DNA of 49,745 nucleotides from RUG11462 sp045539315 (GCA_045539315.1 JAZQFC010000045.1:1-49745); one strand, 5' to 3'. Positions 1-7,823 are shown, numbered from the stretch's first letter. Numbers and translations are program-made. The notes: generated from the sequence alone by a model not told the origin.

Positions 1-27
1 TTTGTAGTCTTTTAAATAGTCCCTCAT
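1..27 (-). CDS. Start of a gene running off the window, possibly a tyrosine recombinase (XerD-like)
   Basis: An ATG at 27 reading leftward gives the first nine residues MRDYLKDYK. An AAGGA element at about 37-41 sits at a usable distance, and the start lies 20 bases after the stop of the SpoIIM-like gene. Only nine codons are visible, so the identity rests on context: in many sporulating Firmicutes spoIIM is followed by a XerD-type site-specific recombinase, and those proteins often begin with a short Met-x-Asp-Tyr-Leu-like stretch. That is inference; the bases themselves show only a plausible gene start. Confidence 0.35.
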
Positions 28-47
28 CTATTACATTCCTTAAAAAT

Positions 48-656
48 TTAGAATAAATTAATCAAAAACTTGCTAAACAACGAGAACATAATTGAAAATA
101 AAATTACAAAAATAAAATGAATAAAATACTTAACAATGTAAGATTTAAAATCAATTGAATTAATACTGTTTTTACTTAACAAACACAAATCTTTTGAAAA
201 AACAAATGAATGTTTTACACAAATAAGATAGTTAATTGTCATTAAAAACAAACAAGGTAAAATAGAAACAACAAAATAACTTATACCTATTAATGAATAT
301 TTGCAGTATAAAAAAGCAGATATACTTCCTATAGCAAATGAATAAAGCAACAATATAATTACTATAAAGACATTTCCAACTAAACATAGCCCTAAAATAA
401 AATTTATTAATAGTAACAATAGAAAAGTGAAAACAAAACTGCAATAAATATTTAAAAAAGAACTGCTTTTTAGAAACAATATGAAACTATCAAAATAATT
501 TGAAAGCCCATAATAATCAGAATTATTACAAACGTTAATCGAAAAAGAACCAAATATCATTCCAATAATAAAAACCGAAACAATTAAAATAATGTAACGC
601 CTGTTTTTTAAATAAAACTCATTATTTTTGCCTTTGGAAATCAAAACTTTAGTCAA
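48..656 (-). CDS. spoIIM: Stage II sporulation protein M-like membrane protein
   Basis: About 200 residues, almost all hydrophobic, with about five membrane segments: one after a short basic N-terminus, a pair around residues 70-110, one around 120-145 and one at the C-terminus. The central part (Gly-rich turn, then SFAIGS and a Pro-containing helix) resembles the SpoIIM/DUF95 family. In Bacillus, SpoIIM joins SpoIID and SpoIIP in the peptidoglycan-degrading machine that drives engulfment of the forespore. Start choice is uncertain: two tandem ATGs at 674 and 671 have AGGAA almost touching them, whereas a TTG at 656 is preceded by GAGGGTGAT at normal spacing, so I prefer 656. It precedes a probable recombinase gene. 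Assignment is by fold pattern and length rather than a unique motif. Confidence 0.7.
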   Translation of the reverse strand: MTKVLISKGKNNEFYLKNRRYIILIVSVFIIGMIFGSFSINVCNNSDYYGLSNYFDSFILFLKSSSFLNIYCSFVFTFLLLLLINFILGLCLVGNVFIVIILLLYSFAIGSISAFLYCKYSLIGISYFVVSILPCLFLMTINYLICVKHSFVFSKDLCLLSKNSINSIDFKSYIVKYFIHFIFVILFSIMFSLFSKFLINLF

Positions 657-890
657 AAAAATCACCCTCATCATTTCCTAGTTATTAAAAACTATGAAAA
701 ATAAGGACAACTTATAACCTAACCAAAGCAATTAAATTGTTATAAATCTACATTATTAAAAATAATTATGTAAACATCGCTTTTGTATTATAACAAAAAA
801 ATACATTAAAATCAATGAAAAAATTCATTTTTTCGTCTTTTTATATATTCTTACAAAATTTTAACGTATTTTTTATGTTAAGTGACTAAT

Positions 891-916
891 TTTTATGTAA
901 ACCTTTTATGTAAACC
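891..916. repeat. Two tandem copies of a 13-base repeat
   Basis: TTTTATGTAAACC occurs at 891-903 and again, with no gap, at 904-916. Related partial copies (ATGTTAA near 885, ATGTAAACA near 768) are nearby. The spacing is not that of CRISPR. It could be a tandem binding site or chance in AT-rich DNA. Confidence 0.75.
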
Positions 917-957
917 ACAATAAATGGTGCTTTAATAAAATTCAGCCCATACTAAAT

Positions 958-999
958 GTTACAAATTGTAACCAACAAACTTAATGTCAGTTACAATTT
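958..999. promoter_or_regulatory. Nested inverted repeats, possible operator or weak hairpin
   Basis: GTTACAAATTGTAAC at 958-972 is palindromic about its centre. Its right arm AAATTGTAAC (963-972) is also the exact reverse complement of GTTACAATTT at 990-999, giving a 10-bp stem with a 17-base loop. On the minus strand this lies just after the desulfurase-like gene and has only a short T run, so it is a poor terminator. A repressor-type operator is the other reading. Confidence 0.4.
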
Positions 1000-1004
1000 T
1001 AACA

Positions 1005-2111
1005 TTAAAACCTATTAATCAAATAAACAAATCTTTGCGCCTCATTTAAATTATTAAAAATGCTAGTAGAAACTCTTACCGTACCTATTTCTTCTGTTCC
1101 AAATTTAATATGAGCAAGTGGAGCGCAATGAAGTCCTGAACGAACATAAATTTGATTTTTATTTAGATACTCGGAAACACCAACACTATTCTCCCCTTTT
1201 ATATTAAATGATAAAACAGGTAAATCAGGTTTATTATAAAGAACAATGTTATCATTCTTCTTAAATGCATCATAAATATAATCTATTATTTGCATTTCAT
1301 ATTTTTTAATAAAGTTTTTATTCTTTTCAACAAAATCAATACCTGCAGAGATACCAAATATACCGGGTACATTTATAGTTCCGCTTTCATATTTTTCAGG
1401 AAGATAGTTTGGTTGATTAACCGACATAGAATAACTACCTGTTCCGCCAAAAATTAATGGTTTAGGCAAGTTATCTGTGATTAATATACCCGTACCCATT
1501 GGTGCATATAAACCTTTGTGTGGCGCTACACACAAATAATTTATATTATTGTCTTGCATATCAATATTTTCAATGCCGGCAGTTTGTGCCGCATCTACAA
1601 CAAATAATAAATTATGCTCTTTACACAACTTACCTATCTTTTTTATCGGAAGTTTAATTCCAAATACATTAGAGCCATGGGTACAAATTATACCTTTTGT
1701 GTTGCTCTTAATTAGTTTTTTAATGTTATTAATAAGTGTTTCATCATCTTCACTTGTTTCGAAAATATTTACTTGAACACCTATTTTAGTGATATCAAAT
1801 ACAGTTCTCGAAACGCAATTGTGCTCTAAATCTGATATTAAAATATGGTCGCCCGAAGAAAACAAACCTTTTATAACGATATTTAAAGAAGTTGTACAAT
1901 TTTGCGTAAACACTACATTTTCGTAAGAGTTAGCATTGAAAAATCTTGCAATCTTTTCTCTTGTTTTAAAAATCTTTTCCGAAACCTTAATAGACAAAAC
2001 ATGACCGCTTCTACCAGGATTAGATGAAAATTCATTTAATGCTAGCCTAACAGCATTATGCACTGACTGTGGCTTTTTAAAAGTTGTAGCCGCATTATCA
2101 AAATATATCAT
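1005..2111 (-). CDS. Cysteine desulfurase-like PLP enzyme (class V aminotransferase)
   Basis: A 368-residue fold-type I PLP enzyme of the NifS/SufS/Csd class, which moves sulfur from cysteine (or selenium from selenocysteine) onto an active-site cysteine. Seen in the sequence: the N-terminal YFDNAATT signature, Asp173 and Gln176 in DAAQ, the Schiff-base Lys199 in APHKGLYAP, and Cys329 in RSGLHCAPLAH, the persulfide-carrying position. It best fits the subgroup that travels with DUF3343 proteins in Clostridia rather than a housekeeping IscS; no IscU or Suf genes are near. The ATG at 2111 lies four bases after the DUF3343 stop, with GAGTTGAT as ribosome site; an upstream in-frame TTG at 2132 would overlap that gene and looks wrong. 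The two genes are probably translationally coupled. Confidence 0.88.
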   Translation of the reverse strand: MIYFDNAATTFKKPQSVHNAVRLALNEFSSNPGRSGHVLSIKVSEKIFKTREKIARFFNANSYENVVFTQNCTTSLNIVIKGLFSSGDHILISDLEHNCVSRTVFDITKIGVQVNIFETSEDDETLINNIKKLIKSNTKGIICTHGSNVFGIKLPIKKIGKLCKEHNLLFVVDAAQTAGIENIDMQDNNINYLCVAPHKGLYAPMGTGILITDNLPKPLIFGGTGSYSMSVNQPNYLPEKYESGTINVPGIFGISAGIDFVEKNKNFIKKYEMQIIDYIYDAFKKNDNIVLYNKPDLPVLSFNIKGENSVGVSEYLNKNQIYVRSGLHCAPLAHIKFGTEEIGTVRVSTSIFNNLNEAQRFVYLINRF

Positions 2112-2115
2112 TATA

Positions 2116-2325
2116 TCAACTCGTTTGCTCAATTAGACCATTGTCTGCTAAAATCTCTCTTGCTATACTTTTATCATCTTCAACTATTAAAACACTATAA
2201 CCACAACCATGTTGTTTATTGCCAATTCCTCGCTCAACACTAGACTTTATTCCATTCGAACTCAAAATCTCTTTTGCTTTAAATGCTCTGCTAACAGAGC
2301 CAATATATATTAATTCTTTTTTCAT
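2116..2325 (-). CDS. DUF3343 small protein (putative sulfur/selenium carrier-like)
   Basis: A 69-residue protein with a compact alpha/beta pattern: a first strand (ELIYIGS), a helix (residues 11-23), then GCGYSVLIVED with Cys41 in a conserved GCGY motif. The family, DUF3343, has been renamed a putative Se/S-carrier-like family, and Cys41 would be the carrier residue. The next gene in the same transcript encodes a cysteine-desulfurase-like enzyme, which fits a donor-acceptor pair. Start: ATG at 2325 with AAAGGTG upstream at good spacing; a GTG at 2334 overlaps that ribosome site and is unlikely. The biochemical role is inference. Confidence 0.82.
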   Translation of the reverse strand: MKKELIYIGSVSRAFKAKEILSSNGIKSSVERGIGNKQHGCGYSVLIVEDDKSIAREILADNGLIEQTS

Positions 2326-2344
2326 TAATTTCACCTTTATTGTA

Positions 2345-2387
2345 TAAAAATAACCTTAGTACATTTTATGCACCAAGGTTATTTTTT
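2345..2387 (-). terminator. Rho-independent terminator after ispF
   Basis: Inverted repeat AAATAACCTT / AAGGTTATTT around a loop of about 17 bases, with T runs on both sides, so it could work in either direction. It ends the hemW-ispF transcript and separates it from the DUF3343 gene. Confidence 0.75.
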
Positions 2388-2391
2388 GTAA

Positions 2392-2862
2392 TTATTTACT
2401 TAACATAGCAATTGCTTTTGCCGCTATTCCCTCTCCTTTTCCGGTAAAGCCAAGTCCTTCTTCAGTAGTTGCTTTAACGCAAACACAGTCGAAATCAATT
2501 TCACAAGCATTAGCAATATTTTTTCTCATATCGTCTATATAGTTTCTCATTTTAGGTTGTTGCGCAATAATAATAGAATCAATATTTTCTATCTTATACC
2601 CTTTTTCTTTTACTTTTAAAACAACTTCTTTGAGCAACAACAAAGAATCAGCATCTTTGTATTTTTGGTCGTTATCAGGAAATAATAACCCTATATCGCC
2701 AATTGCAGCAGCACCTAAAATCGCATCTGAAATTGCATGTAAAAGTACATCTGCATCAGAGTGACCTAAAAGACCTTTTTCGTAAGGAATCTCAACACCG
2801 CCTAAAATCAGTTTTCTGTTTTCTGCAAATTTATGAACATCATATCCTATTCCTGCTCTCAT
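2392..2862 (-). CDS. ispF: 2-C-methyl-D-erythritol 2,4-cyclodiphosphate synthase
   Basis: 156 residues, the normal size for IspF. The enzyme cyclises CDP-methylerythritol 2-phosphate with release of CMP, in the non-mevalonate (MEP) route to isoprenoids. Visible landmarks are the metal ligands Asp8 and His10 in GIGYDVH, His42 in LLHAISDAILGA, GHSDADV, and the C-terminal TTEEGLGFTGKGEG motif. It overlaps the end of hemW by four bases (2859-2862), so the two are co-translated, and a terminator follows directly. It supports MEP-pathway isoprenoid synthesis, as does ispA at 11.6-12.5 kb. Confidence 0.97.
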   Translation of the reverse strand: MRAGIGYDVHKFAENRKLILGGVEIPYEKGLLGHSDADVLLHAISDAILGAAAIGDIGLLFPDNDQKYKDADSLLLLKEVVLKVKEKGYKIENIDSIIIAQQPKMRNYIDDMRKNIANACEIDFDCVCVKATTEEGLGFTGKGEGIAAKAIAMLSK

Positions 2863-3920
2863 TTTAACTCCTCCAACAAATCAATAAGTATTGTATTTTG
2901 TACTAAAAACCCTTTTTCATTTAGCACAAATCTATTATTTATAATATTTGCCAAACCTATATTGCAATATTTATTTAGTTTGTTTAAGACCTTTTTGTCA
3001 AAATTAGAAATTTCTATTCCTTCATTAAGTCTCAAACCTAACATTGTTTTTTCTTCTAAATTTCCGCCATTTTCGTCAAAAATCATATCATTATTATAAT
3101 TCATAAAATAATCAATATCATTAGGAAAATAAAATCTTTTACCATTTACAAACGAATGCGCAGCGGGTCCTAAACCTAAATATTCCTCGCAATGCCAATA
3201 AATCAAATTATGACGGCTTTTCTTGTTATTTTTAGCAAAATTAGAAATCTCATAATGCTCAAATCCATTATCCTTGAGAAATTTGCACATATATAAATAC
3301 ATATCGCTAACTTCGTCATCATCAGGCAACTTTAATTCATCACAACGAGTGAAATATGGTGTTTTTTCTTCGATTTTCAGCATATAGCAAGATAAATGTT
3401 CGGGATTTAATTCAAGTGCCTTTTCTAGAGTAAACTTTAAACTATTAATATTCTGTAAAGATATACCTAGCATAATATCAAGAGAAATATTGTCAAAACC
3501 TGCTTTTCTTGCAAGTTCAACAGTCTGTTTAACATCATTAAAACTATGATTTCTGGTTAAAATTTTTAATTCACTATCATTAGCAGACTGCATTCCAATA
3601 GAAACTCTGTTAAAGCCTGCTTTATATATTTCATCAAAAAAATCTTTTTTATATGATTTAGGATTAACTTCAAGTGAAATCTCGGCATTTTGTTTGTACT
3701 TTACACAATTTAAAATTTTAGCAAGATTATTAGCGCCAATCAAAGAAGGCGTACCACCGCCAAGATATACAGTATCAAAAACTTTATCACTACTTTTTAA
3801 TCTATTACACACAACTTCGACATATTTTTCAACTATGTCTTTGCTATAGTTTAATGAGTAAAAGTCGCAATAATCACATTTTTTCGCACAAAATGGAATA
3901 TGAATATATAAACCGAGCAT
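2859..3920 (-). CDS. hemW: HemW, radical-SAM heme chaperone (coproporphyrinogen oxidase-like)
   Basis: 353 residues. The radical-SAM cluster motif is at the N-terminus: Cys11, Cys15 and Cys18 in CAKKCDYCDF, followed by a Gly-rich GGGTPSL strand. The C-terminal region carries the HN...YW segment (SRHNLIYWHCEEYLGLGPAAHSF region) and a small HemN C-terminal domain. HemW proteins bind heme and deliver it to targets; they are often misnamed HemN but are shorter and lack the extra N-terminal segment of true oxygen-independent coproporphyrinogen oxidases. Whether this organism makes heme cannot be judged here. First gene of a two-gene unit with ispF, with a likely promoter at 3940-3968. Confidence 0.93.
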   Translation of the reverse strand: MLGLYIHIPFCAKKCDYCDFYSLNYSKDIVEKYVEVVCNRLKSSDKVFDTVYLGGGTPSLIGANNLAKILNCVKYKQNAEISLEVNPKSYKKDFFDEIYKAGFNRVSIGMQSANDSELKILTRNHSFNDVKQTVELARKAGFDNISLDIMLGISLQNINSLKFTLEKALELNPEHLSCYMLKIEEKTPYFTRCDELKLPDDDEVSDMYLYMCKFLKDNGFEHYEISNFAKNNKKSRHNLIYWHCEEYLGLGPAAHSFVNGKRFYFPNDIDYFMNYNNDMIFDENGGNLEEKTMLGLRLNEGIEISNFDKKVLNKLNKYCNIGLANIINNRFVLNEKGFLVQNTILIDLLEELK

Positions 3921-3939
3921 TATTTCACCTCTTGTCTAT

Positions 3940-3968
3940 ATTGTAATATATTTTTATCGATTTGTCTA
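3940..3968 (-). promoter_or_regulatory. Probable vegetative promoter of hemW-ispF
   Basis: Reading leftward, TAGACA (3968-3963), a 17-base spacer, then TACAAT (3945-3940), about 20 bases before the hemW start. Near-consensus but found by eye. Confidence 0.5.
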
Positions 3969-3977
3969 TACAAAAAC

Positions 3978-4006
3978 TTGACATATTAATAATTTTAGAT
4001 TAAAAT
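3978..4006 (+). promoter_or_regulatory. Probable promoter of the rnj-ebfC-recR-smpB unit
   Basis: TTGACA at 3978-3983, a 17-base spacer and TAAAAT at 4001-4006. Transcription would begin near 4013, leaving an untranslated leader of about 140 bases that contains two hairpins. Confidence 0.55.
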
Positions 4007-4056
4007 ATATATAATATCTTTTAATTTAAAATATTTTTATTAATATATATACAAAC

Positions 4057-4122
4057 AACTGTTGAGAGCGAAAATAAAACAGTTAATATCCAACACTATG
4101 GCAAACTACTAAAAAGTTTGTC
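4057..4122 (+). promoter_or_regulatory. Two hairpins in the leader of the RNase J gene
   Basis: AACTGTT (4057-4063) pairs with AACAGTT (4078-4084). GGCAAACT (4100-4107) pairs with AGTTTGTC (4115-4122), with weaker extension outward. No T run follows, so they are not terminators. The second ends about 20 bases before the AAGGAGG ribosome site, a position where a nuclease could act on its own message. Confidence 0.5.
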
Positions 4123-4155
4123 AGTATTGTTATGCATTTAAAAAGGAGGACTTTA

Positions 4156-5937
4156 ATGCAAGAAAAAAACAAAAATTCTAAAAAATCAAATAAAAATGAT
4201 ATTGGCAAAAAAAGAAAGATATACAAAAAAACAAATACAAGAAAAACTGTTAAAAAAGAAATTATTATTCCTGAAAGCAAATCACCACTAAAAATCATTC
4301 CGCTTGGCGGCCTTGATGAAATCGGAAAAAACTGCACGGTTTATGAATATGAAGATGAAATGATTATCGTGGATTGTGGACTTGCCTTTCCAGATGATGA
4401 AATGCCAGGTATTGACTTGGTAATTCCTGATTTATCTTATATTATTAAGAACAAAGATAAAATCAAAGGTATTTTTATTACTCACGGTCATGAAGACCAT
4501 ATCGGCGCTGTGCCGTATCTCTTAAAAGAAATCAATGTTCCTGTCTATTCGAGAGCTTTAACTTTAGGTCTTATAGAAGGCAAATTGGTTGAACATGGTC
4601 TTTCAGGTCTTGTAAAATTAATCGAGAAAAAACCTGGAGATGTTGTTAAATGTGGAAAATTCAGTGTTGAATTCATTCATGTTAACCACTCTATTCCTGA
4701 TGCTGTTGCTTTTGCTATCACAACCCCTTGCGGTGTTGTTTTGCAAACCGGTGACTTTAAGTTTGACTCAACACCGATAAGTGGCGAAATGATTGATATT
4801 GCAAGACTATCCGAAATCGGCAAAAAAGGTGTTTTAGCACTTCTTTCAGACTCTACTAATGCAGAACGAGAAGGTATAACATTAAGCGAAAAAACAGTTG
4901 GAACATCTTTTTCTAACTTATTTAAACAAGCAAAAAATGATAGAATCATTGTCGCTACATTCTCTTCTAACATTCATAGAATGCAACAAATCATTGATGA
5001 AGCAGTAAAATGCGGTAGAAAAGTTGCTGTTTCAGGCAGATCTATGGTAAATGTTGTTGAAGTTGCGACAAAATTAGGATATTTATCAATTCCACAAGGC
5101 GTTTTAATTGATATGAAAAGCATTAATCAATTTATGCCAAATCAACTTGTAATTATTACAACAGGCTCGCAAGGCGAACCTATGAGTGCTTTGCACAGAA
5201 TGGCTCAAAATTCGCACAAAAATGTATCTATTTCAGCGAATGATACCATTATAATTAGCGCAAGTCCAATTCCTGGCAACGAAAAAACAGTTTCAAATGT
5301 TGTTAATGGTCTTATGAAACTTGGCGCTAACGTTATTTATGAAAAAATGTATGATGTGCACGTTTCAGGACACGCTTGTCAAGAAGAATTAAAAATGATG
5401 CTTGCTATGACCAAACCTAAATTTTTCATTCCTGTTCACGGCGAGAGAAAACAACTTGCTAGTCACAAAAAATTAGCACAAGCCGTTGGAATTGATAAGA
5501 AGAATATTCTAATTAGCGAAAACGGTAAAGTTATAGAACTTACAACTAAATCTATTAAACAAAATGGCGCTGTACAGTCAGGCAGAATTTTGGTTGATGG
5601 ATATGGAGTTGGAGATGTTGGAAGCATTGTACTTCGCGATAGAAAACATTTAGCGCAAGACGGAATAATTATCGTTGTAATGTCTATTGATTCATCAACA
5701 GGAGATATAGTTTCAGGCCCTGATATTGTATCTCGTGGATTTGTTTATGTAAAAGAAAGCGAAGATTTGATGAACGATATCAAAGATGTTGTTTATGACT
5801 GCATTTATGACATTTCAAGAAGAGGATACACAGACTGGGTTGCAATTAAATCTCGTGTTAGAGACGATTTATCGAGATTTTTATACGAAAGAACAAAGCG
5901 TAGCCCAATGATTTTACCGATTGTTATGGAAATTTAA
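4156..5937 (+). CDS. rnj: Ribonuclease J
   Basis: 593 residues. A beta-CASP metallo-beta-lactamase nuclease with 5'-3' exonuclease and endonuclease activity, central to mRNA turnover and rRNA processing in Firmicutes. Metal-binding motif His110-Gly-His112-Glu-Asp114-His115 (HGHEDHIGAVP), preceded by GGLDEIGKN; later SDSTNAEREG, the beta-CASP core and PVHGE with a conserved His near residue 430. Ahead of the catalytic domain is a Lys-rich, low-complexity tail of about 45 residues, as in many clostridial RNase J proteins and absent from the roughly 555-residue Bacillus J1. The ATG at 4156 has AAGGAGG 7 bases upstream; an ATG at 4132 lies before that ribosome site and is rejected. First of a run with ebfC, recR and smpB. 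Confidence 0.96.
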   Translation: MQEKNKNSKKSNKNDIGKKRKIYKKTNTRKTVKKEIIIPESKSPLKIIPLGGLDEIGKNCTVYEYEDEMIIVDCGLAFPDDEMPGIDLVIPDLSYIIKNKDKIKGIFITHGHEDHIGAVPYLLKEINVPVYSRALTLGLIEGKLVEHGLSGLVKLIEKKPGDVVKCGKFSVEFIHVNHSIPDAVAFAITTPCGVVLQTGDFKFDSTPISGEMIDIARLSEIGKKGVLALLSDSTNAEREGITLSEKTVGTSFSNLFKQAKNDRIIVATFSSNIHRMQQIIDEAVKCGRKVAVSGRSMVNVVEVATKLGYLSIPQGVLIDMKSINQFMPNQLVIITTGSQGEPMSALHRMAQNSHKNVSISANDTIIISASPIPGNEKTVSNVVNGLMKLGANVIYEKMYDVHVSGHACQEELKMMLAMTKPKFFIPVHGERKQLASHKKLAQAVGIDKKNILISENGKVIELTTKSIKQNGAVQSGRILVDGYGVGDVGSIVLRDRKHLAQDGIIIVVMSIDSSTGDIVSGPDIVSRGFVYVKESEDLMNDIKDVVYDCIYDISRRGYTDWVAIKSRVRDDLSRFLYERTKRSPMILPIVMEI

Positions 5938-5958
5938 AACCGAAAGGAATTTATAAAT

Positions 5959-6306
5959 ATGAAAGCAAGATTACCAAAAGAATATCAACCAAAATCACAA
6001 GCAGAACTTTTGCGTCAAGCACAAGAAATGCAAATGAATATGGAAAAAATGCAAGCAGAACTTGAAGAAAAAGAGTATTCTGCAAACGCAGGTGGCGGAA
6101 TGGTTAAAGCAACTGTTACCGGCAAACACAATATTACTTCATTAGAAATTGCACCTGATTTAATTGAAGATGCAAAAGAAGATCCTGAAATGCTTGAAGA
6201 TTTAATTATAACTGCAGTTAACCAAGCAATTAACGCTGCAACTGAAGAGTCTGAATCTGCAATGTCAGGTATGACAGCAGGTCTTAACATTCCAGGCTTA
6301 TTTTAA
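5959..6306 (+). CDS. ebfC: YbaB/EbfC family nucleoid-associated protein
   Basis: 115 residues, matching the family. These dimeric proteins bind DNA and are nearly always next to recR, as here (recR starts 12 bases on). Seen: a Gln/Met-rich N-terminal helix (residues 14-45, QAQEMQMNMEKMQAELEE), the GGGMVKATVTGKHNITSLEIAPDL beta region, and a C-terminal helix ending in GLNIPGLF. In many Firmicutes dnaX lies upstream; here rnj takes that place. The Met/Gly-rich tail is typical. Ribosome site is AAAGGAAT. Confidence 0.95.
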   Translation: MKARLPKEYQPKSQAELLRQAQEMQMNMEKMQAELEEKEYSANAGGGMVKATVTGKHNITSLEIAPDLIEDAKEDPEMLEDLIITAVNQAINAATEESESAMSGMTAGLNIPGLF

Positions 6307-6317
6307 GGATAAAAATT

Positions 6318-6920
6318 ATGGCTTATAATATACCATCTATTGAAAGTTTAATTGATAAGTTCACTTCCTTGCCATCAATTGGCAGAAAGTCTGCTTCAAG
6401 AATTGCTTTTCATCTTTTAAGTTTACCACAACCACAAATTGAAGAATTTGCTAAAGCGATGGTTGATGCTAAAAAAAACGTTAAATATTGCAAAAAATGT
6501 CAAACACTTACCGATTCCGAACTTTGTTCGGTTTGTTCTGATACTACTAGAAACACAACACAAATTTGCGTTGTTGAATCACCACAGGATGTAATGGCAT
6601 TTGAGCGAACCAAAGAATTTGGTGGAACTTATCATGTGTTGCACGGACTTTTATCTCCTATCGACGGAATAACGCCTGAAACACTAAAAATTAAAGAGTT
6701 GTTATATCGAGTTACAAATGAAGATGTTGAAGAAGTGATTATGGCGACAAACCCTACCGTTGACGGCGAGGCAACTGCTATGTACATTTCAAAACTTCTA
6801 AAACCATTTGAGATTAAGGTAACTCGTCTTGCCTACGGTATTCCTGTAGGTGCTTCTTTAGAATATTCCGATGAAGTAACACTTCTTCGTGCGTTTGAAG
6901 GCAGAAGCGAATTAGACTAA
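6318..6920 (+). CDS. recR: Recombination protein RecR
   Basis: 200 residues, the usual length. RecR loads RecA with RecF and RecO during gap repair. Domains in order: helix-hairpin-helix (residues 8-35, TSLPSIGRKSASRIAFHLL), a four-Cys zinc finger (Cys58, Cys61, Cys70, Cys73), a Toprim domain from about 80 (VVESPQDVMAFERT) and a C-terminal Walker B-like segment with GIPVGASLEYSDEVTL. Spaced 12 bases from ebfC and 17 from smpB, so very likely co-transcribed. No unusual residues. Confidence 0.98.
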   Translation: MAYNIPSIESLIDKFTSLPSIGRKSASRIAFHLLSLPQPQIEEFAKAMVDAKKNVKYCKKCQTLTDSELCSVCSDTTRNTTQICVVESPQDVMAFERTKEFGGTYHVLHGLLSPIDGITPETLKIKELLYRVTNEDVEEVIMATNPTVDGEATAMYISKLLKPFEIKVTRLAYGIPVGASLEYSDEVTLLRAFEGRSELD

Positions 6921-6937
6921 TAAAGGAGGTTCTTGCT

Positions 6938-7402
6938 TTGAGTAAAGAGTCAATAAAGATTATAGCTAATAACAAAAAAGCATATCATGAATACTTTGTT
7001 CTCGAAAAGTTCGAAGCAGGAATCGAACTTGTTGGCACAGAAGTAAAATCAATTAGAGCCGGCAGAATTAATTTAAAAGAAAGCTGGTGTATGATTAAAA
7101 ATGGTGAGATTTTTGTTAATGGTATGCACATCTCGCCTTATGAGCAAGGTAATATATTTAACAAAGACCCTTTTAGAGTTAGAAAGTTACTTATGCATAG
7201 AAAAGAAATCGACCGTCTTTTTGGCAAAATAAAGCAAGACGGTCTCACGCTTATTCCTACATCAGTATATTTTAAAAACTCAAAAGTAAAAGTTGAAATT
7301 GGTCTTTGTAAAGGTAAAAATCTTCACGATAAACGTGAAACCCTTGCTAAAAAGCAAGCCCAAAGAGATATTGATAGGGCTATGAAAGAGCGTTCAAGAT
7401 AA
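6938..7402 (+). CDS. smpB: SsrA-binding protein SmpB
   Basis: 154 residues. SmpB binds tmRNA and brings it to stalled ribosomes for trans-translation. Typical features are the early NKKAYHEYFVLEKFEAGIELVGTEVKS segment, NLKES, the HISPYEQGN stretch and a basic C-terminal tail (KERETLAKKQAQRDIDRAMKER-like) that enters the mRNA channel. The start is a TTG at 6938, placed after an AAAGGAGG site; no ATG fits better. The tmRNA gene begins five bases after the stop, so the protein and its RNA partner are probably made from one transcript. Confidence 0.97.
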   Translation: MSKESIKIIANNKKAYHEYFVLEKFEAGIELVGTEVKSIRAGRINLKESWCMIKNGEIFVNGMHISPYEQGNIFNKDPFRVRKLLMHRKEIDRLFGKIKQDGLTLIPTSVYFKNSKVKVEIGLCKGKNLHDKRETLAKKQAQRDIDRAMKERSR

Positions 7403-7406
7403 ACAT

Positions 7407-7753
7407 GGGGGCGTAAAGGTTTCGACGGGGATTTTGAACTAAGTTAAGCGAGTAGTGGAGTTGCACCACTTTAAAAGTAACACTTTATAAATTAAACAAC
7501 ACTAATAATGTTGCTTTAGCAGCCTAAGTGCTGCTTGTTCCCTGCAAGATAACCGCGACTTGCAACGGAGCATCGAATAGCGGTAAATGTGAACAAGAGA
7601 GCGCCTTGTATCTTGTCACACATCAAAGGCTACCAATTTATGCAGGTTGTTAATTATCGGCATAATGAGGGAAAAACAAACAATTAACTGCACTCGGAGA
7701 AAGATTTAGGAACGAATTTTCGGACAGGGGTTCGACTCCCCTCGCCTCCACCA
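7407..7753 (+). ncRNA. ssrA: tmRNA (ssrA)
   Basis: One-piece tmRNA of about 347 bases. The 5' end GGGGGCG pairs with CGCCTCC before the encoded ACCA at the 3' end, and the tRNA-like part has GGTTCGACTCCC as T-arm. The tag frame ends ...AAC AAC ACT AAT AAT GTT GCT TTA GCA GCC TAA (stop at 7525-7527), giving a tag that ends NNTNNVALAA, a typical ALAA degron. The exact resume codon is not certain from sequence alone; candidates lie around 7486-7494. It rescues ribosomes stalled on broken mRNAs and works with SmpB encoded immediately upstream. Confidence 0.97.
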
Positions 7754-7770
7754 ATTTTAATATTTTTTGC

Positions 7771-7805
7771 AAAATCTCAAAGACAAAAGTTTTTGAGATT
7801 TTTAT
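7771..7805 (+). terminator. Terminator after ssrA
   Basis: AAAATCTCAAA (7771-7781) and TTTGAGATTTT (7792-7802) form an 11-bp stem followed by T-rich sequence. It closes the rnj-to-ssrA unit just before the GH2 gene. Confidence 0.8.
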
Positions 7806-7823
7806 ATATGGAAAGGAAATAAA

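Larger units (their letters stand above)
675..1004. other. 330-base AT-rich intergenic region
   Basis: No convincing coding frame or RNA gene is seen. It separates the end of the cysteine-desulfurase-like gene from the spoIIM-like gene, both on the minus strand, so it should hold the promoter of the latter. It contains a back-to-back 13-base repeat at 891-916 and a nest of inverted repeats at 958-999. I could not pick a convincing sigma-E or sigma-A promoter by eye. Confidence 0.6.

Noticed and set aside
891..916. Possible CRISPR-like repeat
   Set aside because: Only two copies with no spacer between them, and no cas genes in the window.
4083..4337. Minus-strand hydrophobic frame over the RNase J start
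   Set aside because: It is a shadow of the Lys-rich N-terminal coding region; AAA codons read backwards give Phe.
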